This document shows, in pieces, positions 53,120 through 63,351 of a stretch of 64,000 bases of DNA (positions within the stretch are counted from its first letter, which is position 1; each line of letters opens with the position of its first letter). Position numbers and translations under genes: made by a program. The notes under the pieces were generated by a model. That model was not told the DNA's origin. It did no database searches and was given only the letters and a program-made list of their open reading frames with translations. This DNA comes from an uncultured Paraburkholderia sp. (lineage in GTDB: Bacteria; Pseudomonadota; Gammaproteobacteria; Burkholderiales; Burkholderiaceae): contig CALNWS010000011.1 in assembly GCA_940747215.1 (NCBI GenBank), positions 1 to 64,000 on the forward strand. Reading direction: 5' to 3'.

Positions 53120-56016
53120 TTACCAATGCATGCCCGCGCCAATCGTCGCGCCGAACTGGCCGCGCGAATCTGTCGTGCCTTGCAGCGTGTAGACCCACTT
53201 GCCGGTTTCCGACAACTGAGACACGCCGAATCGCCAACGCCGATTGGCCCGCATACGTGCCGCCTGCCATGGACACCATGCCGCGTCTCGGCAACACCGC
53301 TTGCGGCAGACCTGCCATTGCGGACGCCGTACCGCCGTACGAATCGCGGCGAGCCGAGCGGACTTGGTTGTCGGTGTAGTTGTTCGCTTGGCCGATTGCG
53401 CCGCTCATGCTCTGCTGCAACTGGCCGACGTTGGCTGCGTCGGTGGCTAGCACGCCTGCCGCGACGTTGGTGATCTGCCGTTCTCCGCCCACGGCGCCGA
53501 CCGATACCGTGTTCGTGCGATCGGCCACCGAACCTTGCCCCAACGCGACCGAATTCTCGGCACCGGCATTCGCCGACGCGCCGAGCGCCGTTGCGTTGAC
53601 GCCGCTCGCGATGGCGTTCGCGCCGATGGCAACCGCATTCGTGCCGCTCGCCTGCGCATTGGCGCCCGCTGCCAACGAGTGCGCGCTGGACGACGTTGCG
53701 CTTTCGGTGCCAGTGTCGCCATCCGCGCTGAAGAACGGATTGGGGGTGTTAACCACGTTATTGACAACGTCATTGACGACTTTACTGACGATGCCGGAGA
53801 TCGCGGCATTCGACGCACTCTGAGCGGTGACTTCCTTCAACTACGCGTAATTGAGCGCGTCCGTGTCGGCTGTGCCGGCTTTGACGTTCGTGATCTGACG
53901 TTCGCTGGCGGCCGAACCGACGGAAACCGTGTTTGGGCGATCGGCGATCGAACCTTGACCGATGGCGACTGAGCCCGACGGCATCAGCGTTGACCATGGC
54001 ACCGTTGCCGAATGCTGCCGAATTCACCGCCATTGCCGATGCGAGATGACCGACGGTGGTGCCAGTTTCGACTGCGCTGGCGCCTGCGCCGAGCGCGACC
54101 GCCGAATTGCCCGCGCTCGCCGCGCGGCCGATGGCGATTGCATAGGTGTTTCGCGCGTTGCTGCCTGCGCCGAGTGCGACGGACGTGTCACCAGTGGCTG
54201 CTGCGCCGTTACCGATGGCGACTGCCGCTGCGCCGCTTGCATTCGTCGCATTGTGCCGACTACGATTGATTGGCCGCCGCTTGCCGAAGCCGCCGACTGC
54301 CACCGCCTGATCGCCGTTGGCGACGGCGTCGTCCGGGTCGTCTGCCGCACCGTTGGCTTTGAAGTAACGCGTCGCGCTCGCGTTTACAGCCTGCAGTTGC
54401 TCGAAGTTGACTGCGTCGGTTGGAGCGACATCCTTGCCGACGTTGTGAATGACCGTGCCCTTCGGATCGCCGCCAGCGTGATGCTGTTCCTGTCGATGCC
54501 GCCTTTTCCGTCCGGGTCGTAATCACGGCACCGTTGAGTTTCGCCGCGTTGGCGTCGGCCTTATCGCTGACGGTCATCAACTGTCCATAGGTCGCGGCAT
54601 CCTCTGGCTATTCTTGCCGTTTGCCACGTTCGTGATTCTGCGTTCACTGCCCGACGCGCCGACCGAGACCGTATCGTCTTCATCGGCTTTCGATTGCGCG
54701 CCGATAGCAACGGCGTTGTTAGCCGTCACCTTTGCCATCTTGCCGAATGCGGCCGAATTCGTGCCCATTGCGCCCGCGAGAGAGCTCACGGCAATGTGTC
54801 GCCCTTGGCGTTCGAGCCCATGCCGATCGCGATTCCTTTGATCTTCGCCACGGCGCCCGTGCTAATCGTGATCGAATCCGAGCCCGCCGCGCTGCTGCCG
54901 AGACCGAGTGCAATCGATTCGCTGCCCGCGGCGGATGCGCCGCTGCCAATTGCCATCGATGAGGTTCCGACAGCCTTCGCGGCATTGCCGATAGCGACCG
55001 ATTGATCGGCGCTCGCCACGGCGTTGCAGCCGATTGCAACGGATCGCGTCCCGCTGGCCGCTGCATCGTCGGAGCCGTCGGATGCGCCGTCAGCTTTGAA
55101 ATAGCGTGTCGCAATGCGTGTGGCGCTCGCGGTCGTATCCTCCAACTGCTTGAGGTTGACAGCGTCGGTTTCCTGTTTGCCGGCTGCCACATTGGTGATC
55201 TGGCGCTCCTTCCCGGAAGATCCGACCGACACGGTGTTCGCGCCCAGCGCGACTGCATTGTCTGCGGTTACGCCGGCGCTATGGCCAACGGCGACGGAAT
55301 CGGTGCCGGGGTTGACGCGGCGGCGGGACCGAGCGCCACGCTGCCGTCTTTCAGAGCGGTGGTCGAAGTGCCGGCCATTGCCGCTCGCATAAGAATGAGT
55401 GCCGAGGACGACGCTATTGGTCCCGGTTGCCATAGCGACGTGACCGAGCGCGATGGAATCGAGCGCGCTGGCGGTTGCGGAATAGCCGAGAGCCATGGCG
55501 TTGTCGCCAGCCGCCGACGCGAATATGCCTCCGCGAACGAGCCGAGGCCGCTTGTGTTCGTGCCGTAGCCAAGTGCCGTGGACCCCCATTGCCCGTGGCA
55601 TGCGCATACGCGCCGAAGGCGCTGGCTACGCCGGTGCTCGCGATCGGCCCGCCAACCGGCCCCGCAACCGAAGCAGACCCGATTGCCACCGAATCTTCTC
55701 CTGTCGTGGATGCCTGAAAACCATTTGCAATGGAGCGGTCGCCGGTAGCTTTCGATGTCTCGCCGATTGCAATTGCACTGGCGCCAGAAGCTTTCGAATC
55801 CACCCCGATCGCAATCGCTTTGGCGCCCGCGGCAACCGCACCGTCGCCAGCTTCGATAGGCTCAGCCATCACAGCCGACATCCCACCCACCAAAACCACA
55901 CCCGCACACAACGTCCGCGCCACAACCAACCGCCCGCTCTTCGATTTTGCCGTCTCCGGCCTCGCTACCCACGTTGAACTTGTATCATACCAAACCGTCT
56001 GATAAACTTTATTCAT
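53120..56016 (-). pseudogene. trimeric autotransporter adhesin (YadA/Hia type), frameshifted
   Basis: The start MNKVYQTVWYDTSSTWV with the extended signal (GRLVVARTLCAGVVLVGGMS, then AVMAEPIEAGDG) is typical of type Vc adhesins. The head consists of dozens of 14-residue YadA repeats ([28 protein letters not shown] and the like), with necks such as [20 protein letters not shown]. The C-terminal anchor survives out of frame: GQSALAI, then [20 protein letters not shown], ending in IGAGMHW at 53120. Breaks are visible near 55585, 55315, 54785, 54600, 54520, 54280, 53990, 53840 and 53230. It would have formed a trimeric surface fibre. Confidence 0.9.
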
Positions 56017-56555
56017 TATTTTCAAACTCCAATATAGCGAGTGGCGTGGCGCATGAAAGCGAGTCAGGCAATTATCGCTCTGATAAAATGAAGAAAAAGA
56101 CGTTTCGCCATAGTCCTCCGATTGGGTTAGGCGGCGATTGCAGTTTCTTCTCTTGCGCCTGAACGCCTTGTCACGCGCTATTCCGCCCGGTTGAATATAA
56201 GGGCGATGAACGAACGATTCTCGGGTCGGAGCGACAAGGCGTGGAATAAGAAAAATCCTAAATTACTGAAAGTATTTATTTATTCTGAATTATTTCGCGA
56301 ACAAACGTATACTCAATTAAGAGCGCTTCTAAATGAATCTCAAAAGAAATATTTAAATTAAGTAGAGTCTTGTCTTTGTGCGACGTATATAAAAATTAGG
56401 CGGGCCTATTTTTCAATGAGATCGAAACCACGCGCATCGGCAAGCGCCGCTGCATCTGGCCCCTTCATTTTATGACGTGCTTGCAACGACCTGCGTCAAC
56501 CGCTGGCACCGGCAAACTGTTCTAAAATGATGATTGTTCTCCGAAGTGAGTTTTC
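56017..56555. other. AT-rich intergenic region upstream of the beta-propeller gene
   Basis: About 540 bp between the divergent adhesin and propeller genes. The part 56265-56420 is strongly AT-rich and could hold promoters. No gene was recognised. Confidence 0.5.
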
Positions 56556-57575
56556 ATGCGTAAATTTTTTCTTCCCGGTTTGACTGCCACGTTCGCCGCG
56601 GGCGTTGCGCTGGTCGCCGCCGCAGGCTTTTTTTCTCCGGCAGCCCACGCTAACAACGTGATCGTGCTCAACTCCGGCAAAGCCACGCTGAGCCTGATCG
56701 ACGAGGCCACCCACCAGGTCATCGGCACGGTGCCCACCGGCAAGGAACCGCATCACCTGATGGCGACGCCCGACAATTCGTCGCTGATCGTCGCGAATTC
56801 CGTGTCGAACAACCTGATGTTCGTCGACCCGAAATCGGGCCAGGTGCAGCGCTGGGTTGAAAATATCGAAGATCCGTATCAGATCGGTTTCTCGACGGAC
56901 CGCAAATGGCTCGTTACCACGGGTCTGCGTCTGGACCGTCTGGACATCTATCACTACGACGGCCAGAAGAACCAGATGACGCTCGCGTCGCGTCTGCCGC
57001 TCGCCGTCATGCCGAGCCACATGGCGTTCACGACCGACAGCAAGACCGTGTTCGTCACGTTGCAGATGTCGGGTGAACTGGCCGCAATCGATCTGGCCAC
57101 GCAAACTGTGAAGTGGAAGATGAAAGTGGGCAAGGTGCCCGCCGGCCTGTGGATGACGCTTGGCGAGAAGTATCTGCTCGTCGGCATGACCGGCGCAGAC
57201 TACGTCGCGGTGGTGGACTGGCGCAACCAGAAGATCGTCAAGACGATCCACACGGGCAACGGCGCGCACAACTTCCGGTCGCTGGCCGACGGCAAGCACG
57301 TGGCCGTGTCGAACCGGGTGGCGAGTACCATCAGCATCATCGACGAAGACACGCTCACGAACGTCGGCGACATCACCGGTTTGATGCCCGGCCCGGACGA
57401 CATGGAACTTTCCGCCGACAAACGCTATCTCTGGGTGACGTTCCGCTTCGCGAAGCATGTCGGCATCATCGATCTGACAACGCGCAAGCTGATCCATACG
57501 ATCGCCGTGGACCGTTCGCCGCACGGCATTTATTTTTTCAATCGCGCGCCGGTCACGGTGCCGAACGGTGCCTGA
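56556..57575 (+). CDS. secreted YVTN-type beta-propeller protein
   Basis: Intact 339-codon protein with a Sec signal peptide (MRKFFLPGLTATFAAGVALV, cleavage after AAHA) and repeated propeller blades of the type VIVLNSGKATLSLIDEATHQ, KEPHHLMATPDNSSLIVANS and MPGPDDMELSADKRYLWVTF. No catalytic residues are apparent, so it is probably a periplasmic binding or scaffold protein. It is 46 bp upstream of the sterol-desaturase-type gene, suggesting one transcript. Confidence 0.9.
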   Translation: MRKFFLPGLTATFAAGVALVAAAGFFSPAAHANNVIVLNSGKATLSLIDEATHQVIGTVPTGKEPHHLMATPDNSSLIVANSVSNNLMFVDPKSGQVQRWVENIEDPYQIGFSTDRKWLVTTGLRLDRLDIYHYDGQKNQMTLASRLPLAVMPSHMAFTTDSKTVFVTLQMSGELAAIDLATQTVKWKMKVGKVPAGLWMTLGEKYLLVGMTGADYVAVVDWRNQKIVKTIHTGNGAHNFRSLADGKHVAVSNRVASTISIIDEDTLTNVGDITGLMPGPDDMELSADKRYLWVTFRFAKHVGIIDLTTRKLIHTIAVDRSPHGIYFFNRAPVTVPNGA

Positions 57576-57621
57576 AGCCGTAGGGCGTCCGTCGGGAATG
57601 AGGTAAGGCAGCCAGAGCATC

Positions 57622-58620
57622 ATGTTCCATCTGATTTTTTCGTTTCTGGATAGCTTTGTTTCGACCGTGCAGACCATGCTGTACGTCGACGTGGTGCAGC
57701 CGCTGCTGTTCCGCTTCAACCTGATGGACTACGACGAGGACACGTACGACAGCCTGTACTGGGTGATCGTCGGCGTCCTCGAGGTGCTAGCCATGTACGC
57801 CCTGCTGCGCCCGCTCGAGGCGCTGCGGCCGGTGGAGCAGTGGGAAAACCGCAAGGCGGTGCGTGTCGACGTGATCTACACGTGGATCGCCAAGCTTGGC
57901 ATTCTCAACCTGTTCTTCTTCTTCGCGCTCCAGCCGTTTTTCGACAACGTGCAGGCGTGGCTGCGTCTGCACAACATCTCCAATATCGAGTTCGACAATC
58001 TCTGGCCCGGTGTCACCACGCAGCCGCTCGTCACGTTCGTGATGTATCTGCTGGTGCTCGACTTCGCCGGTTACTGGTATCACCGCTGGCAACACCGGAT
58101 CGGCCTGTGGTGGGAACTGCACGCGGTGCATCACAGCCAGCAGCAGATGTCGCTCTGGTCAGACGACCGTAACCACCTGCTCGACGACCTGCTGCAAGCG
58201 TCGTTCTTCGCGGTCATCGCGCTCGTGATTGGCGTACCGCCTTTGCAATTCGTCGTGCTGATCGCCATCACGAATCTCGCGCAAAGCGTGCAGCATGCGA
58301 ACATTCGCCTGCATTTCGGCTGGCTCGGCGAGCGCCTGCTCGTGAGTCCGACGTTCCACCGTCGTCATCATGCAATCGGTTATGGCCACGAGGGGCTGAA
58401 GTACAGCTGCAACTTCGGCGTGTTGTTCCCGTGGTGGGACATGCTGTTCCGTAGCGCATCGTGGAGCCGCGAGATGGAGCCGACCGGCATCGCCGACCAA
58501 CTCGAAGGCCGCCGCTATGGCGAAGGCTTCTGGGAGCAGCACTGGCTCGCGTTCGTGCGTATCGCAGGGCACCTGTCGCCGAAGTGCCGCAACGGGCGCA
58601 GCGACGCCGCCGCGGTTTGA
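57622..58620 (+). CDS. sterol desaturase / fatty acid hydroxylase family membrane protein
   Basis: Intact 332-codon protein with several membrane helices and the His clusters of di-iron hydroxylases: WYHRWQHR, HAVHHSQQQMS and HRRHHAIGYG. Such enzymes hydroxylate or desaturate lipids in the membrane; bacterial members act on varied lipids and the substrate here is unknown. The start follows the propeller gene closely. Preserved amid decay, so possibly still needed for membrane lipid modification. Confidence 0.92.
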   Translation: MFHLIFSFLDSFVSTVQTMLYVDVVQPLLFRFNLMDYDEDTYDSLYWVIVGVLEVLAMYALLRPLEALRPVEQWENRKAVRVDVIYTWIAKLGILNLFFFFALQPFFDNVQAWLRLHNISNIEFDNLWPGVTTQPLVTFVMYLLVLDFAGYWYHRWQHRIGLWWELHAVHHSQQQMSLWSDDRNHLLDDLLQASFFAVIALVIGVPPLQFVVLIAITNLAQSVQHANIRLHFGWLGERLLVSPTFHRRHHAIGYGHEGLKYSCNFGVLFPWWDMLFRSASWSREMEPTGIADQLEGRRYGEGFWEQHWLAFVRIAGHLSPKCRNGRSDAAAV

Positions 58621-58818
58621 TCTGTCGGTTCCCGTTTCAATCTGTCTCGCATCAGCCGACCTTTTTCTCACGTGCGGCCGGTTCCCCGGCGGCACGTCGC
58701 GTGGTTTATCCTCTTCCCATACGCGTGCGCTTCGCGGTTGCTTCGTGAGCTGCAAGCGGGCTCGCTTGTTGCGACGCGTTCCCCATTTCCATGTTTTCGT
58801 TCACTGGCACTGGCTCGC

Positions 58819-59659
58819 ATGAATGATCTGTTGCGCTCGTTTGGACGTGCGCTCGCAACCGCGCTCCACCCGCGCATGCTCTGGCTGACCTTTATGCCGT
58901 TTCTTGCGGCAACGGTGGGTTGGGGCGTGATTCTGTGGTTTTCCTAGCAGACGCTGATCGGCGCGACCCGCACGTGGCTCGAAAGCTGGTCGTTCACCAT
59001 CACGCTTTACCAATCTGTTTGACTGGCTCGGCTTCTCGGCGCTGCATGCGGCCATTGCGCCATTCATCGTGATCGCCGTCGCGATTCCGCTCATCGTCGT
59101 GACGGTGTTGCTGCTGATCGCCACGCTGTCGATGCCCGCCGTCATCCGCTTCCTGTCGGCGTGCCAGTTCGCGAGCCTGGAAATGCGTCACGGCGGAACG
59201 TGGTACAGTAGCCTCGGTCAGGCGTTGTGGACCAAGCTGGTCTGCATCGTCCTGCTGGTCGTGACATTGCCGCTGTGGCTCGTGCCGCCGTTTTTCGCGC
59301 TGATTCCGCCGCTGTTGTGGGGCTGGTTGACGTACCGCGTGTGAGTTACGACGCGCTCGCGCTGCACGCCACGCGCGAGGAGCGGCGTGCGCTGGTGCGG
59401 CGTTTCCGGTTGCCGCTGCTGCTGATCGGTATCGCGAGCGGGCTGCTCGGGTCGTTGCCGACGTTGCTGTGGGCGTCGTCGGTATGGCTGATCGTGCTGT
59501 TTCCGGTGGTCACCGCGCGGTGGCGATCTGGATCTACGCGTTCATCCTCGTGTTTTCGGCGCTATGGTTCGGTTACTACTACTGTGTTTGCGCGCGCTGC
59601 AGCGAATGCGCGCGGAAGCGCACGGCGGCGTCCGGCACGCGGCGCTGGTTCCCTATTGA
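58819..59659 (+). pseudogene. EI24-domain (CysZ-like) membrane protein, amber stop and frameshifts
   Basis: MNDLLRSFGRALATALHPRM is followed by a first helix ending ILWFS at TAG 58945-58947; the next codons (QTLIGATRTWLESW) continue the family. A shift near 59010 (TLYQ/NLFDWLGFSALHAA), another at about 59341 (LTYRV/SYDALALHATREERRAL) and a third near 59515 (FPVV/TAVAIWIYAFILVFS) follow. The end LRALQRMRAEAHGG to VPY at 59659 needs one more. Family members are poly-topic inner-membrane proteins, some transporting sulfate. Confidence 0.8.
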
Positions 59660-59689
59660 TGCATCACTGACAAATCGAAAGAGGCGGCA

Positions 59690-60515
59690 ATGGCATTTGG
59701 CGTCGTCATCATCGGCGACGAAATCCTGTCGGGCAGACGCATCGACAAGCATCTGCCGAAGGTCATCGAACTGCTGGGCGCGCGGGCTTTCGCTCGGCTG
59801 GGCGGAATACATCGGCGACGATCCGGAGCGCATCACGAACACGTTGCGGCGCACGTTCGAGTCGGGCGATATCGTGTTCTCGACGGGCAGCATCTGTGCC
59901 AGGCCGGACGACCACACGCGTCAATGCGCGGCACCGCATTGGGCGTGCTGCTCGAACTGCATCCGGAAGCGAAAACGCTGATTCAGGACCGGATTCGCGA
60001 GATGCATCCGGCGAGCGCCACCGCGCCGGTCGATCTGAATTCGCCCGAGAACCTGCACCAGCTGAACATGGGCACGTATCCGCAGGGCGCTTCGATCATT
60101 CCGAACGGGTATAACAAGATTCCGGGCTTCTCGATCCGTCAGCATCACTTCGTGCCGGGCTTCCCGGTGATGGCGTGGCCGATGATCGAATGGGTGCTGG
60201 ATACGCGTACGCGCATTTGCATCACGCTATGCCGCACGCGGAAAAGTCTTTGCTGGTGTTCGAGTTGCCGGAGTCGCGCATCACGCCGCTCATGGTGAAG
60301 ATCGAGCACGACTTCCCGGGCGTGCGCGTGTTCAGCCACCGAGCGTTGGCGATGCGGGACACGGCGGCGTCTACGCGCGGCATCACATAGATCTGGGCGT
60401 GAAGGGCGAGCCGGAAGCCGTAGCGGCGGCGTTCGTCAAGCTCAGGGAGGGCGTGCATCTGCTGGGCGGCGATATTATCGTCGAGCCCGAAGCGGCGGCG
60501 AAACCGAGCGGTTGA
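59690..60515 (+). pseudogene. CinA/MoaB-type molybdopterin-binding domain protein, frameshifted
   Basis: MAFGVVIIGDEILSGRRIDKH is the start of the MoCF-biosynth domain. LGWAEYIGDDPERITNTLRR lies one frame over. The usual GGIGPTPDD motif is visible as IGATPDD-like remains split by indels near 59900. The piece PEAKTLIQDRIREMHPASAT to PMIEWVLDT and the end GVYARHHIDLGVKGEPEAV are clear. At least four shifts. The gene is commonly found near glnA in Burkholderia; its role (competence/damage-inducible protein A family) is uncertain. Confidence 0.8.
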
Positions 60516-60711
60516 AACTTTCGAAGGCGGGCGGCGCGCTTTTTGGGGCGCCTAACCCGCCGGCGCGACAGCACGGCGAACGCGATTTCCACATTCCACA
60601 ACGCGCGTCCCTCAGCACATCAATAAGCCAACGCGCGAGCAGATCGAACCTAGAAGCGGCGCATCATCGGCCTATTATATTCGTCGCCGACGATATGCCT
60701 GTTTTCCAGCC

Positions 60712-61176
60712 TCAGGTGCCAATCCACGGCAGCCCGCGAAAGCACCAGCCCGACACCGTTTTCCGATGCCCATGGCCATCCTTGTCGCCTTCGAAGCCTT
60801 CCAGCAGGTCGTACGCCTTCGTGAAACCGGCTTGCGTGGCGGCAATGGCGGCGAGCTTCGAGCGCGCGGCGCTGCGGCACAGAAACAGCACCGGCGTGTC
60901 GGCCGACGTCGCTTCCTTCAGTTGCTGCATGAATTCCTGATTGGGCGCCGCGCCCGGATAGCGCGTCCACTCCACATGCGCGTACTGGCTGTCGCCGATC
61001 ACCGGCCGGCCTACCCAGTCGAGCTCGGCGCGCGTGCGAACGTCGACGAGGCGCGTGGCCGGGTCGAGTTGCAGCAGTTCGAACGCCTCGGCAGGCGAGA
61101 GAGCGCCCGCGTAAGGCAGTTGATTCTCGGTGCGGCGTTTGTCCGCCTGGGCGTACAACTGTTCGAGCGTGCTCAT
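60712..61176 (-). CDS. rhodanese-like sulfurtransferase
   Basis: Intact 154-codon single-domain rhodanese. The start MSTLEQLYAQADKRRTENQL follows AAGGAGAC. Substrate-pocket features are VDVRTRAELDWVGRP and the active-site loop LFLCRSAARSKLAAIA, where Cys carries the persulfide. The C-terminus GHRKTVSGWCFRGLPWIG is characteristic of a Burkholderia subgroup. It lies divergent from glnA, in the conserved neighbourhood. Confidence 0.92.
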   Translation of the reverse strand: MSTLEQLYAQADKRRTENQLPYAGALSPAEAFELLQLDPATRLVDVRTRAELDWVGRPVIGDSQYAHVEWTRYPGAAPNQEFMQQLKEATSADTPVLFLCRSAARSKLAAIAATQAGFTKAYDLLEGFEGDKDGHGHRKTVSGWCFRGLPWIGT

Positions 61177-61314
61177 GAGCGCTTGTCTCCTTGGGGCCAA
61201 ATAAACATTTTAGCGCGCGGTCCGAGCGGTCGGCGCGGGCTGCGCAGCTTCACCGCAAGGTTGTCCGTTGCGAGCCTGATAGAAGTAGACGGCGATCATG
61301 CCTGAAACTGAAAA

Positions 61315-61356
61315 TGCGCAATTATGGTGCATAAAAGTGTTTTTATGCACCATAAT
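61315..61356. promoter_or_regulatory. perfect palindrome with NtrC-like sites upstream of glnA
   Basis: 16-bp perfect arms (61321-61336 and 61341-61356) around GTGT, carrying TGGTGCA and TGCACCA. The left side also gives the 17-mer TGCGCAATTATGGTGCA (61315-61331), close to the NtrC consensus TGCACCA-N3-TGGTGCA. It is about 190 bp upstream of the -24/-12 promoter, a usual enhancer distance. Confidence 0.6.
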
Positions 61357-61511
61357 GAAGTGTTTACCAGACGCTGAACTAGTATGTGCACTAATATGAT
61401 GCGATGGTGCGCGCCGTGGTGCCCATATTTGGCGGTCTGCGCGCTGCACGGGTGCGGGCGTTCCCTGCAAATGCGCGTGCGGCGCGGTTTTGCGCCGCCT
61501 TGGCGCATACA

Positions 61512-61527
61512 TGGCGCGGATGCTGCT
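61512..61527 (+). promoter_or_regulatory. putative sigma-54 promoter of glnA
   Basis: TGGCGCGGATGCTGCT matches the consensus TGGCACGNNNNTTGCW with two mismatches and keeps the essential GG and GC at the right spacing. It lies 134 bp ahead of glnA. Confidence 0.6.
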
Positions 61528-61660
61528 TTATTGGTGCCGATCGATTTGTTTCGGTCAGGTTAATGGTCTACCTCAGCGCTAAAGGGTGGACGCGCCGGGA
61601 CGGGTCAGCTAGATTGGGCGGCGGCTGAATCCGCCAAATTCGTTAATCAGGAGATAGGTT

Positions 61661-63076
61661 ATGAGTAAATCCGTGGCCGACGTCATGCAACTCGTCAAGG
61701 ACGAGGACGTCAAGTTTGTCGACTTCCGCTTCACCGACACGCGCGGCAAAGAACAACACGTTTCCGTGCCGGTTTCGCACTTCGACGAGGACAAATTTGA
61801 AAGCGGCCACGCTTTTGACGGTTCGTCCATCGCCGGCTGGAAAGGCATCGAAGCGTCGGACATGCTACTCGTGCCGGACGCGAACACGGCGTTCATCGAC
61901 CCGTTCTTCGAAGAGTCGACGCTGGTCCTCTCCTGCGACGTCGTCGAACCGGCTGACGGCAAGGGCTACGAGCGCGACCCGCGTTCGCTCGCGAAGCGCG
62001 CTGAAGCGTATCTAAAGAGCACCGGCCTCGGCGACACCGCCTTCTTCGGTCCGGAACCCGAATTCTTCATTTTCGACTCGGTCCAGTGGAACATGGACCA
62101 GTCGGGCTGCTTCGTCAAGATCGGTTCGGAAGAAGCACCGTGGTCGTCGTCGAAGGAATTCGAAGGCGGCAACACCGGCCACCGTCCGGGCACGAAGGGC
62201 GGCTACTTCCCGGTCGCTCCGGTCGACACGTTCCAGGACATCCGTTCGGAAATGTGCCTGTTGCTCGAACAGATCGGCATTCAGGTCGAAGTGCACCATC
62301 ACGAAGTGGCAGGTCAAGGCCAGAACGAAATCGGAACGAAGTTCTCGACGCTGGTTCAGCGCGCCGACTGGCTGCAGCAGATGAAGTACATCATCCACAA
62401 CGTCGCGCACACGTATGGCAAGACGGCAACGTTCATGCCGAAGCCGATCGTCGGCGATAACGGTTCGGGCATGCACGTTCACCAGTCGATCTGGAAGGAC
62501 GGCACGAACCTGTTCGCAGGCAACGGCTACGCAGGCCTGTCGGAATACGCGCTGTTCTACATCGGCGGCATCATCAAGCATGCTCGCGCGCTGAACGTGA
62601 TCACGAACCCGGGTACCAACTCGTATAAGCGTCTCGTGCCGCACTTCGAAGCACCGGTCAAGCTGACTTACTCGGCACGCAACCGCTCGGCATCGATCCG
62701 TATTCCGCACGTGTCGAACCCGAAGGGCCGCCGCATCGAAACGCGTTTCCCGGATCCGCTGGCGAATCCGTACCTGTGCTTCTCCGCGCTGATGATGGCG
62801 GGTCTGGACGGCGTGCAGAACAAGATTCACCCGGGCGAAGCGGCCGACAAGAACCTGTACGACCTGCCGCCGGAAGAGGATGCAAAGATCCCGACCGTGT
62901 GCGCCAGCCTCGACCAGGCGCTCGACGCACTCGACGCAGACCGTGAGTTCCTGACGCGCGGCGGCGTGTTCACGGATTCGATGCTCGACGCGTACATCGA
63001 ACTGAAGACGAACGAGCTGCAACGTTATCGTCAGTCTGTGCACCCGATCGAATTCGAAATGTACTACTCGCTGTAA
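61661..63076 (+). CDS. glnA: glutamine synthetase, type I
   Basis: Intact 471-codon enzyme forming glutamine from glutamate, ammonia and ATP in a cytosolic dodecamer. Seen are [15 protein letters not shown], the catalytic loop [13 protein letters not shown], the ATP segment [34 protein letters not shown], and the adenylylation site NLYDLPPEE (Tyr near residue 400), so GlnE-type control is expected. AGGAGATAGG precedes the ATG. Upstream NtrC-like sites and a sigma-54 promoter, with ntrB downstream, indicate nitrogen control. Confidence 0.99.
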   Translation: MSKSVADVMQLVKDEDVKFVDFRFTDTRGKEQHVSVPVSHFDEDKFESGHAFDGSSIAGWKGIEASDMLLVPDANTAFIDPFFEESTLVLSCDVVEPADGKGYERDPRSLAKRAEAYLKSTGLGDTAFFGPEPEFFIFDSVQWNMDQSGCFVKIGSEEAPWSSSKEFEGGNTGHRPGTKGGYFPVAPVDTFQDIRSEMCLLLEQIGIQVEVHHHEVAGQGQNEIGTKFSTLVQRADWLQQMKYIIHNVAHTYGKTATFMPKPIVGDNGSGMHVHQSIWKDGTNLFAGNGYAGLSEYALFYIGGIIKHARALNVITNPGTNSYKRLVPHFEAPVKLTYSARNRSASIRIPHVSNPKGRRIETRFPDPLANPYLCFSALMMAGLDGVQNKIHPGEAADKNLYDLPPEEDAKIPTVCASLDQALDALDADREFLTRGGVFTDSMLDAYIELKTNELQRYRQSVHPIEFEMYYSL

Positions 63077-63141
63077 GCGGCCATGGCGCTTCGCCCTTCG
63101 AACGGCGAAGCGGCTTTGCCCGACGCTCGCGATCGGTCACG

Positions 63142-63168
63142 AAGGGACGGCAGCGCCGTCCCTTTTTC
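63142..63168 (+). terminator. intrinsic terminator after glnA
   Basis: AAGGGACGGC and GCCGTCCCTT form the stem with a three-base spacer, followed by a T run. It lies between glnA and ntrB and would reduce read-through into the regulators. Confidence 0.88.
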
Positions 63169-63351
63169 GTTGGATCTCACGTTGACCGAGGTGGCCGGCG
63201 CCGCGATGTTTTTCAGCGCGGTGCAGAAGCGGATGCGCGGCATGCACGAACGCAGCAAGCGCACACGCAGCAGGTGCAAGGCAGCAATGTATCTGCAACA
63301 TCCAGACGGACCACCTGATTCATCAACGTCTCCTATCGGCCAGACTGCAAG

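Noticed and set aside
63077-63351. Small genes between glnA and ntrB
   Set aside because: Frames on both strands overlap the glnA terminator and have no ribosome site or family resemblance.
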